Part shown: one piece after another, positions 36,721 through 48,202 of the stretch
Position numbering within the stretch: the first letter of the stretch is position 1
Layout of the letters: each line of letters opens with the position of its first letter
Origin: Ancistrus triradiatus
Taxonomy: Eukaryota > Chordata > Actinopteri > Siluriformes > Loricariidae
Assembly: GCA_025084515.1 (NCBI GenBank)
Contig: JAJAGP010003170.1
Span: forward strand, 1-64,000
Direction of reading: 5' to 3'
Length of the DNA: 64,000 bases
Made by a program: the position numbers and the translations under genes
The notes under the pieces: generated by a model
Database searches by the model: none
Seen by the model: only the letters and a program-made list of their open reading frames with translations
What the model was told of the DNA's origin: nothing

Positions 36721-39276
36721 GAGCCTTATTTATGAAATGTGAGCAGAACAAATTTGCGGGTAAATGGTTTGTATAATACTTTTTTCGTAAATGACTACAG
36801 TCAGGAAAATGTTTGTAGTCCCAAAATGTTAGTAAGTACAAAAGAAAATTTACACCTGCTCCTGACCATGCATAAAGAAACAACTGAAAGACACCAAAAG
36901 TCTCATTAGACACGAGAGCACATGAATTAAAGTACAGAGTAAAGAATTATATAATACATTTAAAAAAGTAATTTGAAATTACACTCAACAAGCACTTGGT
37001 TTAATAATACAGCCTTTTATTCAGATAAACTTCCAGTAAGCTGAATTTATATCTCTTCTCTTCTCTTTTAGTCTCTTTGCTTCGTTTCACTTTGCTTCGT
37101 TTCCTATCTTCTCTTTTATGCTCTTTTAGTTTCTTCTCTTAATTTCTCTTTTAGTTTCTTCTCTAATCTCTTCTTCTTTCTTTTCATCTCTTTGTCTCTT
37201 TTCCTATATTTTCTCTTCTCTTCTCTTGTACTCACCTTTCACTTTTCCTGTCTTCTTGTTTCCTCTCCTTTAGTATCTTCTCTACTTTCTTCTTCTTCTT
37301 TTTTTCCTCTCTTTTCAGCTCTTCTTTTATGTTTTCTCTTCTCTTCTCTCCTTCTAAATTTATATATGGTGAACATTGGTAAAGTGGGACCCTTGAGCTT
37401 GATCCTCAATACCTTTGTTATGTGATTAAACACTATTGTTTAATTAATCTATGGCATTTCAGGGGATACATGTTTAAAGTTCTGTAGATGTGCTGTCATA
37501 TCCCAAGTTGTGACTTTTGTCAAATTCAAAAACAGAAGCACAAGAAACATTGGGAAATGAAATGACATGAAACTCTTAGATAAATGATGTTAAGGTTATA
37601 AAAAGCTAAATCTTGATTTGAAATTTCTAAATGTCATACATTTGAAAGAGGATTGTGAACTGTACCAGAAAATCTAGAAATTATTTAATTGTCTTGTAAA
37701 TTTTTCTTTTTAGCAGGTAGATTTTCTTCTGCCTCCCTTACCAGTAGCATATTTGTAAAGTGTGACAGCAAATGAATATGTTTAGGTCCTTCCAAAACTT
37801 AATTTGACTTTGGCCATATATTGTGTAAATACTGTAGTTATTTAGACAGTTCTTAAATAATTTTTTTTTGGTATATTTTATTTATTAGATATTAGATATT
37901 TTAGTAGCCAACATGATACCCAAGTACCATACTGGCTAGCAAAAAAACCCAAACAAACAAACTTGTATTGTCATAAATTATAAGAAAAATAAATAATTTA
38001 CATTAGATTATTTTAGGCCCTGACCCAACCTGTTTGATTAAAGCAAAAAGTGTGTCCCACTTTACCAACATCCTCTAAAAAGATTTGGGGTATGGTCAGT
38101 TGGGGTTTGAAGAAGCATAATTTCATTTATGTTTGAAATTTTTTCATTTTCTTTGTTAAATTGCGTAAAGTTTTTAAAAATGATGTTATATTATTATATA
38201 TGACATTAATATTACAGTAAAAAGTGGCATAGAACATGAACTTTCCAAAACTGTCCCATTTTACCAATCTTCTCTTTATATACATTATATAGTTTATTAT
38301 ACTGTATATAATTGTTTAACAGTTGTTTGATAAATTATTTTGATCATGGCCAGTGAGTTAATTAATGTGGATTGTTTCACTAGAACGTAGTTTAGGGTGT
38401 GTAATACTCACCAGTGTTCTCACTGATCTTGTGCTGTTGTGAGAACGTGTCTTTAGAGATCATAGAGATGTATTAGTGTATTAGTAGAGTCCAGCAGATC
38501 CCATGCTCTTCCTCTACCTGTACAGGTGTAGTTTAGTTTTTTGGCAACTGGAACGTTCCAAAGGAGTCCCAGGAGTTTTAGATGGCATAATTCATGCAAT
38601 GCCTTGCTACTAGAGTGGAACAACAGCTGGAAATCAAACTAAATTTTTGTGCCATTGCTTACTTCCCAAACGTGATTGGGACTATCGACCGTACACACAT
38701 TTGCATCAAGGCATGATCTAATGATGCATGTGCAAATATAAAGAAGAAGAATTACCATTTGGTCAGTGTGCAGTTGACCTGTGATCTGAAATGGTATTTT
38801 CTGAACACTGTGGCCAGGTGGAATCCTCTGACAGACGTTTGGTGAGTGGCATTATAAGAGCTTCTTGGCTCATCGGTAAGAAAACATAAGGACTAGAATA
38901 TTGTAGGTTTATTCATATAGCCTGTATGTAATTTGCCGTCAAGGCCATTTTTTTGGACCCGAAACACCATTATAGACTCTCGAAAATAAAAGATGTCAGT
39001 TTGAATGCGCATTGTATAACAGAACATCTACATTTTGGAGGATTTTTTCTGTGTTCCTTGTTACTCGTGGGTGTGGATTACGATAATTGTATGCGAATTA
39101 TGAAAAAACGTGCCCGTGCGCCCAATTTGCGAACTATTGGTATTCACACGCACGTTTTAGTAATAATTCTGGCGTGTACGAGGCATTCGTGAATCTGCTA
39201 GAGAGTTTTCATTAATATCCATTTTATGCATAAGTTAATCGCAGTTTGCTCATCAAGGTTTTCGTAAATGAGGCTC
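36721..39276 (+). mobile_element. PIF/Harbinger element, decayed, with TIRs and TTC target duplication
   Basis: The left end is GAGCCTTATTTATGAAA; the right end, reversed, is GAGCCTCATTTACGAAA (15 of 17 identical). TTC flanks both sides (36718-36720 and 39277-39279), a 3-bp duplication as expected for PIF/Harbinger. At 38660-38830 on the + strand a decayed transposase reads FPNVIGTIDRTHICIKA, a stop, then YHLVSVQLTCDLKWYF and TVARWNP. These match the HARBI1-like order IDGTHI...NVQ..CD......ARWPG, including the first two catalytic Asp. Inside lie a CT-rich tract and a possible second MITE. Confidence 0.85.
37045..37350. repeat. second polypyrimidine tract
   Basis: CT-rich tract inside the Harbinger element. 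It shares motifs with the tract at 33430-34880 (ctcttcttctttcttttc, ttcctgtcttcttgtttcct). Confidence 0.85.
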
Positions 39277-39600
39277 TTCAAGTCCATATGCAGATATTGC
39301 ATTGGATTTAGGTCAGGGCTTTCACGGGCCACTCAAGAACTTTCAACTACCTATTCTTTAACGACTGTGTTGCTGTTTGGTGGTGTGTTTAGGGTTGTTG
39401 TCATGTGACAAGGTGAAACACCTGACCCATCTACAGCTACCTTGCAGAGGGCCATAGGTTTTCCTCAAGAAACTGGGAGTACTTAGCAGCATCCATTTTC
39501 CTTCAGTGCCTGATGAAGAAAAACACACTATAATGTTGCCACCACCATGCTTCACAGTACGTAAGGTGTGTTTGGGTGTTGTGTTTAGTTTTCATCAAAT

Positions 39601-41671
39601 AAAATGCTTGGATTTCAGTCCAGATAGTTCAGTCTCAAGCCTGCCAGATAGCATCAAAAGTACAAACTATACAAACAAATGTTTTTTCTTGATTACTAAA
39701 ACATTTGAAATACTGTTTTATTCTGAACATATTTCAAGTCAAGTCAAGTCAGATTTATTTATATAGCGCTTTTTACAATGGAGCATTGTCTCAAAGCAAC
39801 TTTACAAGTTTAGATTATCTCCATATAACCACGTCCAATCCCAAATTGAGCAAGCCTAGGGCGACAGTGGCAAGGAAAAACTCCCTAGTTCTAGGAAGAA
39901 ACTTTGGGAGGACCAAGACTCAAAAAGGGACCCAACCTCTCATATTTGTTTGTCCCATTAGCAATACATTGGGAAAAATCAGTAGTGTTATAGACTGTTG
40001 TGACCAAACATATGTCTACAGTAATAGATATTTTTACATATGGTCACCCCCCTACTGTCAGTATTTGGAAGTTTTCATATTGCATGACATCTGTGACATT
40101 TCTCTCTAGCCCTCCCTCTCTTTCCTTCTTTGCCCATTATGGCCATGGCTCTCTCTTTCGCTCCATTCTCCCACTTCTCTCTTTTTCACTTTCTCCGCCA
40201 GTTTCTTTTCTCTGGACTCTCAGGGATTCAATTGAAGAGCAATGAGGCAGCTAATGTGCAAAAAGATAGAAATTTACTTGCTTTAAGTTCATGCTGCAAG
40301 CCTTTCTCAAAGAGAGCATTCAGCTGCCTGCCGCTCCACAAAATGGGCTGATTGAATAAAGCCTGTATGCAGGTTCCTAGCAGCTACATGATGCTTCAGT
40401 TCACGGTCCATTTGCCTCCAATGCTGTTCTCTCTCAGCTTCATATTTTTTATCCTTCTCTCTCTTTTAGTATGGCATCTCAAAACCTTCTAGCTGTGGAG
40501 GTCGAAATGAAATGCATTGATATAGGCACAAGAACCTATTTGTCGCAGGAACGGTTTTGAATATTTGAAGAGAGAGAGGAGAGGTATGTGAAATGGATTT
40601 GAGTTTATGTCCTCAGCTTTTGATCTGCTTTACAATGGATACCAGCAGAGAATCTGATGCATTTACCATCACATCGTTTCAGTTCAAATATTCCAAGAGT
40701 GTTGGTGGCTCATATTTTTAAATGGATGGAATACGCTTATTAAGAATGCCTTTGCTACTGTATTCAAATGCTTTTCCTTCTTTTGTGCCTCATTGAAAAC
40801 TGGTGCGGGGCCATGGAAAAGGATCTGAAGGTAGAAAGCCGGTAATGCCTTCTGAGTGAGTTTTTCTTCCCTTTTAACGCTCAGCCTTACACTAACTACA
40901 GCTAGGAAGGCCAACAATCGAAACTCATTCAGTCTTTGCTCCACTCCAGTGCTCAAGCAACAATTGCCTTTATCAGAGATGCAATCACATGTTTTCTGCC
41001 ATTGACTGTTACACTTTCTCATAAGATCAGGTATATGTGACCTCACAAACAAAGTGGTACAAAGAAGCATTTGACCCCAGCAGAGTGTCACTGAATGACT
41101 GCCAGCCTCTCTCTCTCTCTTGCTCTCTCTCTCTCAGTGAGTGAGTGAGTGAATGATGGAAGTGATTTTTGTGCCTCCAGCAATTAATCACTGGTCCATT
41201 TGGCAAGCACTGAAAAAATTGAGTTTGAACAACGATCACACAGGCATACTTACCTAACTATCACACACTGCTCAGTAGAGTGCAGCTTAGCTGTTGGAGG
41301 AAGTCTTATGTTACAACTGTATAATTTCAGCAGTGAGAATGAGTAGCGCTATCATGATTTCTTTTTTATGTGGAAAAAGTTAACTTATTAGATCAAATTT
41401 AGTTTAAAGTTTTGATTCAAGACACACTCACACCTGTAATCCCTCTAGTTCAGCCAACCAAAAGGACCTAAAAGAACACGAAGTCCACCTTGTTGGATAC
41501 CCAGCCATTGCAACATTACAGATAAAAAGTAGACAAACTGGCAGAAAATGCAGCCAAAAAGAGATCACCTGGTGCTGTGTGTCCCATCCATAGATGCCCT
41601 CTACAAAGACAGAACCCTCTGTAAAAACACATAGCAAGAGGAATGGAATTGTAACACAAAGAATAAAATAT
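39601..41671. other. intergenic: one interspersed repeat and possible conserved segment
   Basis: 39735-39960 is a common fish repeat (tttatttatatagcgctttt, attgtctcaaagcaacttta, aaggaaaaactccctag). 40090-40500 is repeat-free with 'ctgattgaataaagcctgta'. 41100-41155 holds (ct)n and (gagt)n microsatellites. No gene is supported. Confidence 0.5.
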
Positions 41672-42395
41672 AGAGTTACCTCGGTTCTCGTTGTTAATTC
41701 ATTCCAAAAGGTTTGTTGTGAATGAGGAGTACTGAGCAAATTTCTCACAGAAGGAATAATGTAAATTGAATGTATTGTACAAGTGCTCCCTGATTTACAA
41801 TGGGGATATGTTCTGACAAATCCATCATAATTTGAATGCATCATGAACCAAAGAGTTTAATGAGTGTTTAATGAGTGGTCTATATTACATACATACATAG
41901 CGGAACCTACGATAAGTAGTGATAAGTAAGTTAATATTAAAAACACTTACATTAACCTACAGCTGGCCAAAATCATTCATATAAAGCTCATTTTATAATA
42001 AAGGCTTGAAAAATCTCATGTAATTTAGTGAGTAATGGATTGAAATTGAAAAGTGAAAGCAAAACACTTACTCTATTGATGAACTCTGGGCACTAGGATA
42101 GCTGCTAAGCTAACTGAAGCCTGAAAGTGTTCGGGAGCATTAAGTGTTCTAGGGTTCCTGCTTTCCTTTCAACTGGCAGTCAATACAACCCTTTTTAGGA
42201 CCCATGGAGACTTCTTGCACTAAGAATACAGCACTGCAGATGTAAAAATAAAGAAAAACACAGTGAAAATAGTGGAGCTCTTCACTCAGCAATGGATATT
42301 GTGAATCTGAACCACTGAATCACTGTGTACTGAATCGTGAATCGTATTTTGGCTGAAATGAGTCACGCGGCTCGAATCATACAAGTTAAAGAACC
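41672..42395 (+). mobile_element. MITE family J copy
   Basis: It starts tagagttacctcggttctcg and follows the J order (gaataatgtaaattgaatgt, gtgctccctgatttacaatg, gaatcactgtgtactgaatc). The right end is lost where a family B terminal repeat begins. Confidence 0.8.
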
Positions 42396-42404
42396 TATAA
42401 AGTT

Positions 42405-42501
42405 AAAGTACCTATGATGAAAATTACAGACCTCTCTCATCTTTCTAAGTCGGAGAACTTGCGCAATCAGTGACTGACTAAATACTTTTTTGCCCCACTG
42501 T
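42405..42501 (+). mobile_element. Tc1-like family B right terminal-repeat fragment
   Basis: Solo end: gtacctatgatgaaaattac to ttttgccccactg, followed by TA. Confidence 0.85.
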
Positions 42502-42672
42502 ATGAAAGAACTGTTTAAAAGAAATTCCACTAAGAAGAATTTATCTCACACTAGAATAATTCTGTAGATATGTTACTGCCATGTCTATAGCCTACCTGTG
42601 CTGGAATGGTAATAAACTACAAGTTACTACTACAACTCATTAAAGACTAATAGCTGAATTGTCAACTCATTG

Positions 42673-43414
42673 CTACTCAATGGACCAACAGAGATCACTC
42701 CAAGAGCAAGACGTGGTATAGTCTGCAAGGTCACAAAAAAACCTAGGTCCCTCTCACATTTGTTAATATTACTGTTCATGAGTCCAACATCAGGTGTTCA
42801 GGATTGCAAGAAGAAAGCCATTACTCTCGAAACAGAAAATTGCTGCCCATCACAGGGCACATGGACAATCCAAAATGCCATTAGACAAAACATTTTGTGG
42901 ACAGATGAGACCAGATTAAAGCTTTTTGGTTTAAAAGACAAGCATTATGTCTGAAGGAAGAAAAACACTGCATTCCAGCATAAGAACCTTATCCCATTGG
43001 CATAACATGGTGGTGGTGTCATGGTTTTGACTGTTATCTGCATCTGGGCCAGGATGGCATCATTAATGGAGCAATAAATTCTTAATTATAAATTCTCTAA
43101 ATTCTTAATTATATAAATAAATTCTTGTATCAGCAAATTCTAAAGGAAAATGTCAGGAACTGATTCTCAAGAGAATGTTTCATGCAACAAGTCAACAACC
43201 ATAAGCACACAGGTTGATACTCACAGATACAGTATGTCATATTGGCGTCATTTAATGGTATCATTTAATGGTATCTCTTTATCTACTTTTAGGACATCTT
43301 TAGGGAAGTCTGATGATGTTTTAGAAATATTGGAATAGAAATATTTATCGAAAAGGATTGAAAAAGTTCGAAGGGTTTCTAACAAGAATTCTAAAAATTC
43401 CATGTGCTACTGTT
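42673..43414 (+). mobile_element. Tc1-like family A, decayed copy without left end
   Basis: It starts in the HTH-to-catalytic linker (agatcactccaagagcaaga). It passes a WTDETRLKLFG-like segment near 42895-42930, then a partial right terminal repeat ending catgtgctactgt. Confidence 0.8.
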
Positions 43415-44030
43415 TTACTCAACCAATTCTATCAGGTGGAAAATGGAATACAAAACAGAATAATCTTTACAGCAGATCAAGAACAATCTAGGGCCCTTAA
43501 GTCACACTGAAAAACACTCTGATTAGCCTCCTTAGGATCAGTGTGTGAGGAACTCTGGTTCCATCAAGCTATCAGAACTTATCAGAACAAATGGCTCAAA
43601 ATTCTTCTTTTTCCTGGAGGGAATGAACAGCCAGATCTGTTTTATTCACTCTTTATTCACTGAAGAGTGGAAAGATTTAATGGAATCCACAGAAATACAG
43701 AAGAGTGCTATGGATTTCTTTACTAAACTGTACAGCAGTGAATATACAATAAATGAAGTGCTTGCTGCCGACTTCTATAAGGCCTTTCAAAGTGCTCTGT
43801 AGAGTCTAATGCAGAGCTGGAGAAACCTAGCTCTTCAACAGAATTGATTTTTGCTCTGTGGTATATTGAAGCTGGAAAAGCACCAAGTATTGATGGCCTT
43901 TCTGCAGAATTCTTTAAGACATTTTGGGCAGATTTGGGTGATTATTTGTTTGGACGTGCTTGGATGAAAATTTACTTGATGGTCTCCTACTTGTGAGTAG
44001 CAGAAAAGCGGTAATTACTCTATTAACTTC

Positions 44031-45598
44031 GAGTGGGGCAAAAAAGTATTTAGTCAGCCACTGATTGTGAAGTTCTCCTACTTAGAAAGATGAGAGAGGT
44101 CTGTAATTTTCATCATAGGTACACTTCAACTATGAGAGACAAAATGAGAAAAAAAAAATCCAGGAAATCACATTGTAGGATTTTTAAAGAATTTAATTTT
44201 AAAGTATGGTGGAAAATAAGTATTTGGTCAATAAATTTGGTTCAACTCAGTACTTTGTAACATAACCTTTGTTGGTAATGACAAAGGCCAAACATTTCCT
44301 GTAAGTCTTCACCAGGTTTGCACACACTGTAGCTGGTATTTTGGCCCATTCCTGCATGCAGATCTCCTCTAGAGCAGTGATGTTTTTGGGCCAACAACGG
44401 ACTTTCAACTCCCTCCACACATTTCCTATGGGGTGGGGTCTGGAGAGACTGGCTAGGCCACTCTAGACCTTTAAATGCTTTTTACGGAGCCACTCCTCTT
44501 CATTGCCTGAGCAGTGTGTTTGGGATGATTGTCATGCTGAAGACCCAGCCACGGTTCCATCTTAAATGCCTCTCACTGATGGAAGGAGGTTTTGGCTTAA
44601 AATCTCACGATACATGGCCCCGTTCCTTCTTCCCTTAACATGGATCAGTCATCCTGCACCTGCACCCTTTGTGCAGAAAAAAACAGCCCCAAAGCATGAT
44701 GTTTCCACCCCCCATGCTTCACAGTAGGTATGGTGTTCTTGGGATGTGACTCAGCATCCTTTTTCCTCCAGATGAGTTTTTATTTTTTACCAAAAAGTTC
44801 TATTTTGGTTTCATCTGACCACATGATATTCTCCCAATCCTCTTCTGATCATCCATATGCTCTCTCTCTGGCAAACTTCAAAGACGGGCCTGGACATGTA
44901 CTGGCTTAAGCAGGGGGACAACGCGTAGTGTGTTACTACTGATGGTAGCCCTTCCTCTACTTTGGTCCCAGCTCTCTGCAGGCATATCATCAGGTCCTCC
45001 GTGTAGTTCTGAGATTTTTGCTCACCGTTCTCATGATCATTTTGACCCCACAGGATGAGATCTTGCGTGGAGACCCAGATCAAAGGAGATTATCAATGGT
45101 CTTGTATGTCTTCCATTTTCTTACAATTGCTCCCACAGTTGATTTATTCACACCAACCTGCTTGCCTATTGTAGATTCACTCTTCCCAGCCTGGTGCAAG
45201 TCTACAATTTTCTTCCTGGTGTTCTTCAACGGCTCTTTGGTCTTGGCCATGGTTGAGTTTAGAGTCTGACTGTTTGAGGCTGTGGACAGGTGTCTATTAT
45301 ACAGATAACGAGGTCAAACAGGTGCCAGTAATACAGGTAATGAGTGTAGGACAGAAGAGCTTCTTAAAGAAGAAGTTACAGGTCTGTGAAAGCCAGAAAT
45401 CTTGCTTGTTTGTGAGTGACCAAATACTAATTTTCCACCATCATTAAATTCATTAAAAATCCTTCCTGAATTTTTTTCCCTCATTTTGTCTCTCATAGTT
45501 AGAGCATACCTATGATGAAAATTACAGACCTCTCTCATCTTTCTAAGTAGGAGAACTTGCACAATCAGTGGCTGACTAAATACTTTTTTGCCCCACTG
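44031..45598 (-). mobile_element. Tc1-like family B, full length, inserted in the LINE
   Basis: 1568 bases with gtggggcaaaaaagtattta at the left and the inverted ttttgccccactg at the right. The transposase is antisense, starting MAKTKEPLKNTRKKIVDLHQ at 45250 and ending near 44243. It keeps the HTH region (GVNKSTVGAIVRKWK) and VKHGGG-like and LEWPSQSP-like relics, with frameshifts throughout. It defines the family's intact length of about 1.57 kb. Confidence 0.88.
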
Positions 45599-45883
45599 TG
45601 AAAAAAAATACATTTACAGAAAATTAGGTATTGGAGACTTTTTGTATTAGACTTACAAAAGTGATGGGACCGGTCATTCATTTTGAACAAACATCTTGTT
45701 TACCAGTATGGTTAGTTATAGACAATGTTTGCTTGTTTAGAAACATCCTAGAAATATCTTTCTTTTTTATGTGAATATTGGCTTTATCACATTTGATTAG
45801 GCAACAGTTAGAAGCTTTTGGTTTTAATATTTAGGTTTCACTAATATGATAGGACCACAAACACTGACAGTGAACTCAAACTA

Positions 45884-46606
45884 CAGTGGTACCTCGGTTC
45901 TCGTCATTAATTCGTTCCAGAAGATCCGAAAATGGCAAGTACCGAGCAAATTTTTCCCATAAGAAATAATGTAAATTGAATTAATCCATTCAAGCCCCCA
46001 GAAAATCCACACTATATAAGGCATTATATGCATTAATGGAGTTGTATTGTACAGGTGCTCCCTGATTTATGATGGAGATATGTTCTGACAAATCCATCAT
46101 AAGTTAAATGTATCATGAACCAATGAGTTTAATATAGTCTATACTGTATCATAGCGAACCCTATTAAACACTAAAACTTACATTAACCTACAGATGGTAC
46201 AAAGCTTATTTTATAAGAATGTGTTGAAAAATCACATGCAGTTTAGTGAGTAATGGGATTGAAAGTGAAAAGTAAAAGCAAAACACTTACTCTACTGGTG
46301 AACTCAGGGTGCTAGCATAGCGGCTAAGTTATAAAACTGCAGCCTGTACTCATTTAGTCAACGTTTTTCTTTCAGTTGGCTTTTATAACAAACCTGTTTA
46401 GGGCCCATGTAGACTTATTTGCACTAAGAATACAGTACTATAGATGTAAAAAATAAAGAAAAACACGATTAACAGAGTGAAGATTGTCACTGAGCAAGGG
46501 CTATTGTGAATCTGAATCACTGAACCGAGACAAATTTTTCTAGTCAAAATGTGTAAAGAACATAATTCAACTACTTCTGAGGTGTTCAAGAACTGAGGTA
46601 CCACTG
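45884..46606 (+). mobile_element. MITE family J, complete, TA target duplication
   Basis: 723 bases from CAGTGGTACCTCGGTTCTCG to the inverted aactgaggtaccactg, flanked by TA at 45882-45883 and 46607-46608. It is the best-preserved J copy and interrupts the LINE reverse-transcriptase frame. Confidence 0.87.
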
Positions 46607-48002
46607 TAATTCGAGCTTGGAGGGCCTCTTTTAATGTTGGTTGAGGAATAAGGCAAGATTGTGCATTGTCAGAAATGTTTGATTCCTTAGCCATTGAACC
46701 AATGCTAAATAAGCTTCAAAAAAGTTCAAAGTTGGAATTCTACTTGAGTACACAACACCACATATCATCCAGTGCAGATTATGTCTTATTAGTAAAGGGG
46801 AAAAATGACATAGAACATAAAGTGTTTGTGATAACGATTTTGGATAATATTTCAGCAGCCATAATTAACTGGGAAAAGAGCAAAATGTTTGCCTGGTGGG
46901 AAATTGGAAACAGGGTCTATCTATTCTACCTGCATTTTTGATGCAGAATAGATGTGTAATCAGATATTTGGTGGTGTACCTTGGAAATTAGGTTACACAA
47001 TAAAATGGGTAGAAATATTGGAAAAATACAGGGTCAACTTTCAAGGTGGGCATGGCTCCAATTACAAATGTCTTTTACAGGGAGAATTTTCATAATTAAC
47101 AATTTGGCCTTACTATTGTGGCAAAACTGTCATGTGTGGAGCCCCATTATGGGCTTTTGGCCTGCCTGCAAAGTATTACGGTTGACTTTTATGGAACTAC
47201 CTACAATGGGTTCCACAAGCTGCACTTGTGATGGGTGATGGGTTGGGACTGAGCACTGGCCTTTTTCTTAAGGACTGCAAACAACGATATTTAAATGGAT
47301 TAACTTTTGTTTTATCAAGGACTGTTCGAAACCTAGATAGTCTCAAGCACAGTGAGCAGGGGAACATGAACTTCCTTTACTTGTTGCTGGAGGAACTTCT
47401 CCTTAAAGGAGCATGTCTGGATGTGTTCCTAGTGAATGCACCTGGCATTACTCAGATGCTGTGTACCTCTAGAGTGGTAAAGCTGTTGCACCTGGTGAGC
47501 ACGGCAAGACTGAGTCTGAGCAATGTACAGGCAGTAGGCCAAAGATCAGTGGGCCACAGTAAGACAGTGCTCGATGTCATTCATAAAAATCTGACACAGG
47601 ACGAAAGGCACATTTTCAGGAGTACTGGAATGGAGACATGGTGCTCAATAAGGTGGATTTTTTTCCAAAAACTTGAACGTACTCCAAATTTAAAGGACCA
47701 CTTTGGTCCACTGTTGGACCTAAATGGTCTGCAGGACTTTTTAACACCGATTGGAAGGAAAAGTTATCTATTAATGCTATGTAAAAGTTCTGAGCCAAAA
47801 GGATTTAATTGCAAAAGCTGATACAGTGTGGGGAGGGTTTGAAAAGCAGCCAGTTTGGAGGATCCTTTATAAACTACCATTGATTAAATTATCTTCAATG
47901 GAGAATTTTGAAAGGCCCATTAACTGGTAACACTTATTTCTGTAATAAATCCTAATATTAATGATGCATTTATCTTAGGTTATAGAAATCTTAAACCACT
48001 CT

Positions 48003-48202
48003 GGGACTGTGGTAGCCTAGTGGTTAAGTTACTGGACTCTGGACCAGAAGGTCCAGGGTTCAAATCCCCCTCTGCCAAGCTGCCACTGTTGGGTCCTTGA
48101 GCAAGACCCTTAACCCACAATTGCTTGGATTGTAAGATTGTACCAATTGTAAGTCGCTCTGGATAAGGGCGTCTGCTAAATGCTGTAAATGTAACTGTAA
48201 AT
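48003..48202 (+). repeat. tRNA-derived SINE, copy 8 (plus strand)
   Basis: Near-consensus copy from gggactgtggtagcctagtg to the aaatgtaactgtaaatg tail, downstream of the LINE remnant. Confidence 0.92.

Larger units (their letters stand above)
36570..39600 (-). mobile_element. Tc1-like family H, split by a Harbinger element
   Basis: The left part (36570-36720) has 'accacaccttctgctttaat' and 'ggatatgactccatcagctt'. The right part (39280-39600) has 'attggatttaggtcagggct' and 'atgttgccaccaccatgctt', the antisense of the Tc1 motif KHGGGNI. The two halves are collinear in a known-type repeat and are separated by the 2.56-kb insertion at 36721-39276. Confidence 0.7.
43430..47935 (+). mobile_element. 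L1-like LINE ORF2 remnant, interrupted by two DNA transposons
   Basis: The parts are 43430-44030 (linker and RT start: MDFFTKLYSSEYT, then GKAPSIDGLSAEFFKTFWAD), 45600-45882 (EQTSCLPVWLVIDNVCLFRN-like in one frame) and 46607-47935. The last part includes a GIRQ-C-LS-M-SLAIEPML block, an RT active-site relic SADY in place of (Y/F)ADD, INWEKSK, and MSFTGRIFIINNLALLLW. The order and phrases match fish L1/Tx1-type reverse transcriptases. Many stops and a mutated active site show it is dead. Confidence 0.82.

Noticed and set aside
47228..47821. Plus-strand 197-codon frame
   Set aside because: It lies in the 3' part of the decayed LINE and has no independent start context or domain; treated as LINE remnant.
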